Shown in pieces: positions 34,840 to 46,863 of a DNA stretch of 64,000 bases. The notes beneath the pieces were generated by a model that was not told the DNA's origin, did not search any database, and saw nothing but the letters and a program-made list of their open reading frames with translations. The translations under genes were made by a program, and so were the position numbers. Numbering within the stretch: the first letter of the stretch is position 1; each line of letters starts with the position of its first letter. Source of the stretch: Ancylostoma caninum (Eukaryota; Nematoda; Chromadorea; Rhabditida; Ancylostomatidae); assembly GCA_037903475.1 (NCBI GenBank), contig JBAJFG010000479.1:496001-560000 (forward strand), in the 5' to 3' direction.

Positions 34840-37800
34840 ATGTCGCCGCTGCGCGAATACTCGCGACTGCTTTACCGTCGACCGTTGGCAGTCGCCGTCA
34901 CTTCTGTGCTGCTCACTGGTGTGCTGCCAATCATCGTCCTGCACTTCCGGCCTGTTATTCTGAGTCACAACGCGGAAATTGTGGGTTTTCTTTGCTGTCT
35001 GTTGTTGGTACTTTGTTGTTGTGGGTGCCTACTAGGGGAGATCCTCCGGCTCAGGCTTGGTAGACGTAGGTGGTCACGACGCAGCCGCCCAGCGAGTTCC
35101 GGCTAGACGCGTGCAGCGACCGAAAGCCCTCGTCGCACTCTGCCAGCTATGAACATTTAGGTCATTGCGGATCAACGCGTGGACAACACCCCACAGCGAA
35201 GTCTCATCTGCATATCGATCTAGAAACCGCGTCTGTAGTTGCGTTCGACGGCATCCGTCTGGAAACCTGTCAGCCACGGCTATTCGACGCTGAATTTGTC
35301 TATTGTGAATGGCGTCGCAGTTGAACGCGCTCACCTTCGCTCGCATTAGCAGACGATCCGCTGGGAATTATCTGTTTCTTACACTCTGCAAAAAATCGCC
35401 ATGTAGAATCCCTTGCAAATCCCCAACCACTCCTGGCATTCCTTTTTTCGCACGGTATTCAGAGCTGTATTGAAACGTTCAAACTGGTTTTGGGAACACC
35501 TTATTCCTACGAAGGTCACCCTTTACTTCAGAAGTGCGTCGAAGCGCATAGCACGTCCATAGGCTGCGAAAGACTTTTTTTAGCGTTCGATGATTGTGTA
35601 CCGTGGAAGTGTCGAAACCATGTTCTTTTTTAGGGATTCGACACCAAGGACACTGAGCTCTCGGGTCCCCGACTAGCATGGCAGAAGCTCCAGCCCACCC
35701 TGACCACTTCGAACAGGATCAATTTCGCCAACCACCCGCCACTGAATGTGTCTGGCACGCAGGCGCAGAACGCCTCCGTGGCCATCTCCAGGAGGAGCCG
35801 ACGGTCGTGGGCCGATCAACTTCTGGGCGCGTTCAGCACCGTGGCCTGCTACGACGCCCCGATTCCGCTGAGTTCGTTCTTTTTTTTCTGCTTCTTTCTT
35901 TTTACTTGTTCTTAATGAAGCCTCCTCAATCCCACTTCTATTCAAAATTTCCTTCCTATGAGCTAGTTCCTTATGATGCGTCGCTGCACTCCAAATGTGC
36001 TATAGCACCATGCGCCACTATCGCCTATCGATTTTGAAATGTATCGATTATCGGTGGCGCGCTGCAGCGCCACCGACGATGCTAGAGCGAAAACCGATAG
36101 GTACGGGATCGATATTGCTGGCGACGGCGACGCAGTGTTATACTCCGCGTTGAGTATAGCGGCAGTCTCACGCAAATATATGGTTATTTCTATTGAACGC
36201 TGACTCCACCCATCTCTTTCCATCCATTCTTCTTCACAACATTCATCGATGGAGCAGCAGAGATTCAATTCTGTAATTATGTGGTTTCTGCTTCTGTAAC
36301 AACAAATTAGCCCACCCAGTAACCTCAGCAATTGTTTTTGAAAGAAGTTCCTGATTGTTCCGTTCACAATTCTCCAGAACTTGTTCTATCCTCTCAAAAA
36401 CCTAAATTCAGATGTTCTGCGGCCCTCTGATTCACCTCAGCCACCACTCTGTTGGAGATGCTATTTGACAGGTTACTAGAAGTACGGGGGTAGATAAAAA
36501 TATTGCTACAAATAAATTCTTTTACGGTACTAGTGGATAATTTTTTTAGCTATGTATGAGACACGATATTGCTGAATGTCACGATCTTGCTCCATTTCTT
36601 CGGCCGAGGTTCTTGAGAATTTTTTTACTTGGTAAAATCAAAATTTGAGACTTCACCGTATGTATCTAGAAGCATCTACAAAATGGCGTTTACGGGTGGA
36701 ATCACAACCTCGAATACCCACAATTCCTATAGAAAATATATGCAGATACGTCGTTGCTTCTTATTCGTATACCTTATTTTTCATCTCTTTCTCAGCCATT
36801 ACGAGGCGATTCTATCCGTAAAGCTCATCTTGAGCTCTAAAACTTGATCATACCTATCATATTTACAGTGTAATCGTCGTGTCTCCTTCCTTGTTTCTCA
36901 GATGTGAGTCCTCGAAATTTCTCAGTGATAGAACACAGGATTAGTCCTAACTTTTGTCGTAGTGTGAACTATCTCATTAGGGACCCAGAGCATAGACGAT
37001 ATCGTAACAACCCGAACAGCTTGTGAACCTTATCTTAGATTGGGGAGAAAGTAATGGAGGAGTGATTTCAAAGTCTCTTATTCCTTATTGCTGATGATTC
37101 GTTCAGACATGGCCTGTTTGCATAGTAGGAGATTCCCCAAAGTGTTACCCCGTGGCTATTGGAGGACCAGGCAGGACTTGCTGCTGCAGTTATGCCTTCA
37201 GTTGTGGAAAGGTGCTTTTGACCCAACCTCTGTTATGAGCTGCCCTGCAACACCTTGGCAAGTACTGGGGTCAATAACAGTAGCAGTGCAGTCAAATGGA
37301 GAGTCGTCAAGTATTTCACTGTGCGCGACTGCTCCACCTGCATCGAATCTGGAGATATGGACTTTTATGAAGAACGATGCCTCGGATGGTGTCATGTCAC
37401 AACGCAATGTGATTGCTATGAGTCGCATTGCTCCCGCAAGGTAAGGCAGACACAGCCATATGGGTTGGCCAGGTCTGGAAATTGAGGGAAACCACTGAAG
37501 AAAACAACAAACACGAAAAACCCTGCTCCACGCCACTTATTTTGCATGCTAATTTTCCCACGTTCTCCCTGTCCCAAACTAGTGGGACTTCCCTTGACTC
37601 TGACAACCCACTATTCCTACTCTCCAGGCTTGTCTGATTGCTCTCATTGCTATCTCATCCTACCCCTCAGTGTCTTCCTGAAAGAGAAAGAGCCCGTTGA
37701 TTTTGACCAATCTTGTTAAGGGATCAGGGATCCGTCTGCTGATCGAGCCGCAGCTTGGACAGTTCTGAGTAGTGAGAGTCGGTGTTCTACCCTTGCGTTG

Positions 37801-40800
37801 AATTAATATTATAGATTAGAAAGGTGCGTACTCAGTCTATCGGAAAAACTCAGACGCTAGAGATAAAAATCTGGATGCCGTTTCTTCCATTACTTTCTCC
37901 TCAACCTAGTCGTATGCACGATGGCCAAGATTTTGAGACCTCTCCAAAACCGAGGAGGAACATTGAAAGTTTAGGAGCAGCGCCATGAGGCACAGTATAG
38001 GTTCGGCACGGTCTAGGTAAATTTTTATATGTTAAAACTCTGCATTTCTTGTGTTCGACCAAAACTTCACTGTCACTTTATAGTATCCACCGCGAGAAGA
38101 GCGATCTGGATTTTTGTGTTTGCCACTTGTGATCCTGAAATTTAGATGAATCTAGCTATCCAGAAAAAAAGACGTATAATTTGTGGTCGGCTTGCCGAAG
38201 AAGGTCGTTCTCGGCTGTCGCAGTTATCCTGGAAAACCACATGACGACACCTATTTTGAGCGAGATATGCCCTTTACAGGTTATCTAATGAATTGCGCCG
38301 TCCTCTTTGCCGAACAGTACACGAAACTGCATGAGTTCCGTAAATTCACTTGCAGTACTTATGTATGTTCGTAGACTTGTTACCTTGAAAACGTCGTACT
38401 GTAACCGACAGGACACTTTAAAGAGGCAGTTCCACTTGCTTGTTCGCCCAATTCGCTGTACTTTGAAAAACATCAATTCAGAGTTACAGCGAGAAGGTCA
38501 TTGCCGTGTTTTGGCTGTGCTCAAATTAACACATTACAGTGGACATTTTCGTAAATGTTTGATCGCTCAGGTCACCACTGTAGTGTATGTGGGAAGACAC
38601 AGATGACAATACAGGTGGTCCGCGGCCAGCTGAGCCAGGAACATATCTCGCGTCACGGATAGAGCTGACTCTGCATGCCCATTCTGATGAATGTGCGGTA
38701 GGAACGCAGTCCAAACAGCATGATTCGCCGTATGAGGAGCCTAGGGGCATCCTTTTTCAGTTGCTGTGACATTCCTCTGAATCGTGGCTCAAATTTTCCT
38801 CCTTTTGGCAGGAACTCAGTAAGAATGGCAGCAGTGGAGGGAAGGATGGCAGAAACTGGGAGAAGACCCCTATGTTTTATACTCGACCCATTACATTATT
38901 CGGGCTGAGTTCCTGCTGCACACTTATCGGAGTAATACACAAGAAGATCGAAATACATAGAGTGGGATTGCCTGCCAAGCGTTGATAATCCCACAACTGC
39001 AAATACGAACTGGCTTGCCTTCACTTAGCCATCGCTCAGGAACGATTTCCTTCAACGTGGCCTCATCATATTCGCGAAATTCATTACGATCAATTTTATA
39101 ACACCTATCCTCAGATATAATGAGCAAATTTCCACCAATCAGCTGTACAAAAACGGTTTTGTGTTAGATATGTGACTGCCAGTAAAGATTTCGAGTAGTT
39201 CAAAAGTTCAAAGCTGTCAATCACGAACACAGTGTATGGATAGAGATGTCTGAAAGATTATTTTGAGATGGTTGGAGAAGTACAACAAGATACGAAAGGC
39301 TATAGGAAAATATCGTGGTCTGGACCTGCAAGCACGTACTGCAACGCTTGTGTCGCCCTGATTGTCTGCGCATCTGCACACCTCACTGATGTCAACGCTA
39401 GTATCGATCGATCGATCCTGTGGTACAGCTCGTGTTGGCGAATCCTGATCATGGAGTTTCCAATACCCTCTCTTTGCCTCGGTTCCTCATGCATGTCATT
39501 AAGATAGATTTGGTTACACCTCATGCCACTAAATATGTATGATTAAATTTCCAGCCTCTACCGTCTCTCAGTCGAAGTAATTTCAGTGAACCACCTCAGC
39601 CAAGTGGTCATCGAAATTCCCAGCATCTCCACGATATACGACCTCGACTTCCTGCGGAAGATCTGCTCGATGCAGGACTTCCTCGCCAAGGAGCTCGACG
39701 CCTTCGATGACTACACCCCGTACCGCACCATCTGGAGCATCTCCAACTTCTTCGCCTGCTTGGCACCTGAGTACCTCTTCAACTGCACTGAGCTCACCGC
39801 CAGCGACGTGGAATACGTGCACCAGCTGATTAACTACTGCACGCAGTATCGCAGCGAGCTGATTGCGTGCAAAGTCGCCTGCATGGAGGACTGTTCTACA
39901 TGTCCAGGTGAGTAGAGGAGGCGTCATTGACAACGCCGATTTTGCACAGTTCATGCTTACCGTAGTATCTAACCGATAATGAACCAGTTTGGTTGGGCAT
40001 GGCCCACCGAGGTAGTAGAGAGGAGTTTCCCACAAACAGCGCATACGCCCAAATTCTGGAATTTTGCCAGATTTCTGAACTTCGAAAGACCTAGGGTCGC
40101 ATGCATCATTAAGGTTACCCGCGGTAGGTGTGTTAACACCATACAGACTTACCTATTGTTGGCGCGAGTGTCAAACACTTTTAGCCAGGGTAGTCTCAAC
40201 AATGCATCCATGCCCTAGTGATGAAATTGCTGTCTTACTATAGACTCTTCCAGGCAAAGAGATCATTGCCACAAAAAACCGAGCAAAATCATATGCTTAC
40301 CTTGAATGCACTGCTTTCTGCTGAAAAATCCATATATCCCTGTAAAAGCCCTTTCGGTTTCTGCAGCGTTTAGAGGATGTCGCTATACCACACATTAAGT
40401 TCGATCGTGTGCATCATTGTCGTGACAGGCCACATCGATTTTGATACGTATCGATTGTCGTTTACTCGTGCAGCAATGACGCCTGCGATGCCCCGTCTTC
40501 AATCGATACGTATTGCAATCGCTGTTACTGGCGACAACGATGCGGGCTGCCATACTCTAAATGGAGTATACCGGCACCCTAAGGGGAGAAAGTTAGCTTC
40601 CTTTGGGAATAGCACTCCTAAATTGTGTTGGCTGTTGTGGACCTAAATATATGTATGTTTATTTATGGTTTAGTCTATGTAGCCATTTTTTATTCCATAT
40701 TGTGTGGTGATCGATTTGGTTACAGGTATTCCTATGAACTGTTCGACGACGATGGTGTTCGACTTGTTCTACCGTATGCTCCCACGAGACCTCACCGAAG

Positions 40801-43800
40801 AGCCTATGCATCTGAACACTTTCCTGCCAGTGTTCACACTGACCGGCTACGCGACCCAGAACATGTTCATCCCGCTGAACCTCTACAACGATCTCGAGAA
40901 GGGCATCGTGAACTTCATGAAGCAGGAGAACCTCGTCATGAAAGGTACGTGCGCAGCCGAGTGCAGTCAGTTCACTGGCGTCGGCCCAAACTTTACGAAA
41001 CTCCTCTTCCGAACCGGATCTCCACGTACGAGTTTTTGTGCGCGCCCATATAGCATGGAAGCGGTTGGAAAAACGTGGAATGAGTCCGATCGAAGCGCGC
41101 GATTGATCGGGCGACTTTCGCTGGCCGTTTATTCGCGTTCGTGGTCCAGTTCGGCCCGGCCTTTAGCGGCGTGGACTTTCGCTGCCCAAACGAACGTCAC
41201 CGACCCCGCCGGGGTCATCGGCCAGTCGCTCGCCAGATCACCCACTTCGAGAGCGCGACCGATTATTTGGGATCTAGCGCTCCGCTTGAAAATACGCGGC
41301 TAAAAACCAATTGTTGACCCGTCACAGAATGCCACGTCAAGTTCGGGCGAAGTCCTTAGCGTTAGGGATCCAGTCTAAACGAAGCGATCGGGCTAATCCT
41401 CGGCTTGCGCCTGCTTGTTTTCATTGTTGCGCTGAGCCCTATTCATTTTCAATGCCCTTAAAGGTGCGCCAAAATTCAACAGAATCTTCTCGACCTTCCT
41501 AGCGAGACCTTGAAAGCACGTATTTCTTATAAACCTCTCACCCTGATTCGAGGGAATCGCTCGCATTCCGAATATTGATGTTCTATGGTTAGTGTTCCAG
41601 GAATATTGGTCGTGTTGAACACCTGATAATTTATGCTACATGCAAAATATTATAAAACAAATAAAATCTGCTTGTTAGTCCACCATTTCAACACCATGCC
41701 ACCAGAAAAGCTAGCGGTAGAGATCAGTAAAAAGAAATGCAGATTCTTCCCCTCTTTTTGCAAGCCTTTCCAGCGCTTCCCAGGTGAGAAGTCAGGATGA
41801 CTAAGTACAGAGGGAAAATCATTACAATACCTTTAAAGGCAGCAGGAGCTGAAATCCTCGACTCCGAGCTGAGCTGTGGGTGATGAAGTACAGACTCAGC
41901 ACATCATAAATGTGAAACGAACACAGACAATGATGGCTTACCTGCAGAGAAAATGGAACATTCGTCGCGAACACGCCTGGCCGTGTTCGTGCGCGGACGA
42001 GTTTTCCCCGGCGCGAAAGCCATTGCAACGCGTGGTTTTGGCCGAGTCCCGCCATGAAATCCTGTGAATTGAATTCATTTCGTTTTCCCTTTGCGCCAAA
42101 TCACGCGCCGCAATGGCTTTTGCGCCGGGGAAAACTCGTCCGCATGCGAACACGGCCAGGCGTGTTCGCGACGAATGTTCCATTTTCTCTGTAGGTAAGC
42201 CATCATTGTCTGTGTTCGTTTCACATTTATGATGTGCTGAGTCTGCACTTCTTCACTCACAGCTCAGCTCGGAGTCGAGGATTTCAGCTCCTGCTGCCTT
42301 TAATCATGTCTCCTGATCAAATGAATGCACACAAAAACTTGTACTTCCTCACTACGTTGAGCAGCCGAGCTGTCTCGGGGCTAGGGGCCAAGTATGGAAG
42401 GTAGCAGCAATGGGAGCCTTCTCTCATCACACAGAGGGCAGCACCTTCTGAAAGCCGTGATCATCTGAGAAGTAAGATCCGCATGGCACGATGTTATCAT
42501 CTCTTGAACCGATTTTCGCTTGTGATTTACTCGAAGTTGGTGCACTGTGTGCATCACAGTCTCGCGTCTAAGATTCTCATTCGAACAACATTTTCTTTTC
42601 ATGGAAGCGCTACATTATTGAAAAAAAAAACTATCGTAGATAGCGTTCCAAGCATGTCAGCTTCTTGTGGAACAGTTGCACTTTGTCGTGGCTTTCTAGA
42701 ACTGGATCACGGGTTCACACTGCGCAGGGAAAAGCTATAACACATCTCTACACTTAAACATCTCAGGCTTACAGACAGCACTCACGATAAAAAAAAAACG
42801 TCGTTGATTTTTCCATGAATTTCTACTCTGGAGGCTACTCTTGTGCCCTGTACATGCGTACATGTTTTATTACTCGAGTAACTGCAGGGTTTGGAGTGAT
42901 TTCTTATACAGTTACACTGCAAACGATGGCACCTTTAAAATAAGCACAAATGCGAGAGAACTTTTTTCGGCGTGAGTGCTGCCTTTAACTCTTTTCTATT
43001 CATTTATTCATTTGATCAGTAGCGCTGTAAGAACGAAGATATAGGAAGGTATTAGGTAAATGGTCAACTGTGGGAACAACAGCTGTTGAAATCCGAGAAG
43101 TGCACTGTGTGTACGGTCTCACCATTAAAAAAACTGTCCCACGGGCAAAGGCTAGCCAAAATTTGTTTGTATGTATTTCATTCAATCCATCTCTTGTTCT
43201 GTAAATCAATTTCTACACGCTGTTACCAGTAACTTCAACCTAATCAAACCAAAAACAAAATTATTCTGGGGATGAGTAGAAACAATTTGCATGAAGTAGT
43301 GTTGTAATTGCCATGGAATAAAAGTGAACCATATGGTTTATGGGTACACCCTCTCAACACCATCAGAATTCGCGACATCCAGAGAGAGTAGGTAATTGCG
43401 GACGGAAGAAATGTTTAACGAAATAGACGGGAACTTCACATTAGCTGATCATTCCTCCTTATCTCTGTTGTTATTTGTCAACCACTCATCATCAAATATC
43501 CAGTTATTGAATTACTTTGATTACATGAGATACGTTCCCCACCTGCGTTGCGGCGGCTGCGAGGGGCTGGAGCATAGACAGGGGGGGTGGTGGGTCGAGG
43601 CAGTACAGGGACCCGTATGTAATCAGAGATGCAGAGAGCGAGAGGACTGGCGGTGCGCGGCGAGCTCTGGTCGTGTTTGGGGAACGTATCTCGTGCAACC
43701 CTATTTTTGAGCATTTTCGGCTAATCTTCATTTCTCCAAATTGAGAATACGCATGCAGGTGTGATGATCTGTTTCAGAAAAGATGATAGTACTTGATAAT

Positions 43801-46800
43801 TTGTGCACACTGGCTGCCTTTCTCGCTCGCCTCTCAGATTATTTTTTTTTTCAAATATTCCGCGTTTATCTTCGCTGATAAAACGGACCATACATAGTAT
43901 AGCTGCATTCTGATTGGTCTTGAGCACTAGCGCTGTTGCACAACTACGCCCCAAAACTGGTGGGAAAGAAAACGGTGCACCAGATAGTACCATCACTAGT
44001 GTGGGCGGTAAACAGCGCGGTCTTCGTTCAGGGATCCTGATGGACGTGAAGAGGGACCGTCTTCTGCCGGCGGCGATGTCCGACTCCCTGCTCGCGCTCC
44101 TGGCTGCTGGCGTCGTCGCCTTGGTGGTCGCTCTGCACTCTCGCTCGCTCACCTACGCCATCGCTGTGTTCGCCGTGTTGGGTCTCAGCGTGTTAGGTTC
44201 GTTCCCACCACTGTAAGTAAGTGGTTTCAGGAAATTCGACTTTAGAAGGACCAGAACATTTGAACCGAAACACCGAACTTTTATTAAAGCATCGCCGTGT
44301 TCTCCTCCCTAGAATTGCACCAGTTACAGGATCTCTGGCTTTTTACTCTCTGTTCACCTCGGATTTTCCTTTGCTGAATCTTGTGATTTTTGTGCTTCTC
44401 ATCGCCGTCGGCACTGATGACGCGTTCTTGCTGTTCAGTCATTTTCCCGAGGACCTTGATGAGGATTCCTTCCACGAGGTCTGAGTGCTTTTCCTTGATC
44501 CGACTGATCATTTTGCGAGAGGTTTCCTATTGTTAGTGCCTCGCTCACACGAGTTCAACGATGTTTCTCACCTCGTTCTCCACTGCAGTTCCATTTTTCG
44601 TGAACATCGCCTCCAATGTCGTCGTCTTCCGGTAGGTGGAGTATTTCCTATCTCAACTTTCTCGGAGCATGGGCGTTTTGACCATTTACTCGGTTATCAT
44701 TTTATATTGATTTGAATTATTCGACTCGATTTATGTATTACATGCGATTTTTTGTTTGTTCTCCTTCCATAGCCTTTCTTTTCCAGATGTTTTGGTCTAT
44801 TCGCTGGCGTTACTATTCTTATCAACTACTTTCTGATCGTCTCACTGCTTCCCGCATTTCTCATACTGCAGAGGAGGTATTCGTTCCTTTTCCTCCAAAT
44901 TGCTGTACACTTTGAGCAGTTTGCCTGAACCTTACTTTTGTTTATTTATCCACATTTATTCGTTTTTTTATTTCGGCTCATTCTATGCTTGTCAATCAAC
45001 CGAACAAACTGACTGAATGTGTGGCGGCAGCCCACTTGATCGCCTAGGTTTTGCATTTATTTCTCATTTTGGGATGGAAAGTACACATATGGCTCAGTGC
45101 TTAAATTCTACCCAGAAGTAAAAGGTCAGAGTCTGTCAATAACCTAGCACTGACTTGACACTCACAAGGTTTTTTCCCGTAAGTCGTCAATGACGACATG
45201 GTTGCTCCGATCCTATAAGCGAGATCCTGTTAAAAAAAACTTCTCATAACCCCTCACAATGCACTGATTTTTACAGGGGACTTCACTCGATAACTTGGCC
45301 CTTGGGTACAGATCTTTTTCCCGTGACTGTTCCACTTGTTATTCGGCAAATGACGACTCAACTGCATTGGCTAACCCACTCTGTTGTTTTGTGGCGATAC
45401 ATATGACAAGAGAATGTGTTTGGCAATACATTTTACGGGAGAATGAGTGAACAGCATGTTTGGCGATACAGAAGGCTAGAGAATCTGTTGACGATACATT
45501 TTACGGGTGCTTGGCGATACAAAAGGCAAGCGAATCTGTTGGCGATACATTTGACGCGGTTTGCTTGGCGATACAAATGGCAACGTTTGATCTTTTTTTC
45601 ATGGCACTATTCCTGATGATATCGAAATTTTTGCGCTGTTGACAACGTTTTTGTTTGACGATACAATTGGCAAGTTTTGCTTGGCAATACATTTGACGGG
45701 CTCCGTTTGGCTAGGTAGTTGGCAAGCTCGTCTACGAGGTTGCCAAGCAAACCTCGCCAAATGTGTCGCAAATGAACACTTCATGACAAAAAGCACTTAT
45801 TCACTGGTCATATATTAATGCCATCAAAGTGTTGTGCTGAGAATTAGAGAAGGCGAGCAAACACTCATAGCCCAAGAAGCCTTAGATTCAGGAAATGCCT
45901 CATCCTTGTGCATGAGCAATGCTCACTTACTTCTGAAGCTCGAATAGACCTACACATAGCCCTCCCAGGAAGGCGATTTGAGTCTAGGTATGCCCCTTCT
46001 GTGAAAACGTCGTTTTACTAGAGCAGTGCAAATTCCCAGCTCATCGACTGAACCATGCCGCTCTATGGAGAGGTTAGCTGCAGTCCCCGGCAATCTGAGT
46101 CTGGGTGACGAGAATCGATTCTCAAGATCTCAGTCATAGAATTGCCGCCGAGACCTCGGAGTCGTTTTCGATATTTTCATGTGAAAAGGACGTCTAGTAA
46201 CTGCTGATCAAAACGGTATATGCGATTCTTTGGGATGCAACCGAAAAATCCCTTTTTGGAGTCGCAATTCTCAGGGAGCCTGTGGGCGGAGCAGAGGAGT
46301 AGGACCAGGGCACTGTCTAGATAATTCACTTCCGGGAGCGCATCTTCTGGTTCGTACTTCTCGTGGAAGTTGCTCATCCACTCCCTATCAGAGTAGGAAC
46401 TGTACCCCATACTTGACGAGCAAAGGAGTACATGATGCGAAACTGCAGTAATCCTATATTGGCTCTGCCCAGGAAGAGGAGCTCGGAAACGAGATCTTTT
46501 CAGCTGCTTTGCACGGCGTCACATATACCGTTGTGATCAGCAGCTACTGGAGATTACTTTCATGCTACTCTCAGGTGGTACGGCGCCTTTGAGGGCCAAC
46601 TTCAATGAGGATCAGACTTGTTCATGAACTACCTCCTCGTGTTGACTGGTGCATGCGTCAGGCAACAATTTTTACAACGAACAACAAAAAATCAGCACTC
46701 TTTCAGCAATTTACTGCAATTCGGATGTATGCCTTTTTTGGGAATGTTCCACTTTTCTGGATTATTCAAAGTTTTGAATCGTTCGAATGGCTCTCATTTT

Positions 46801-46808
46801 TCAGTGGC

Positions 46809-46863
<55 letters not shown>

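Noticed and set aside
43396..43710. 104-codon ORF before exon 5 of the Dispatched-like gene
   Set aside because: Exons 4 and 5 join directly in phase; the ORF has no similarity to the family and poor splice context.
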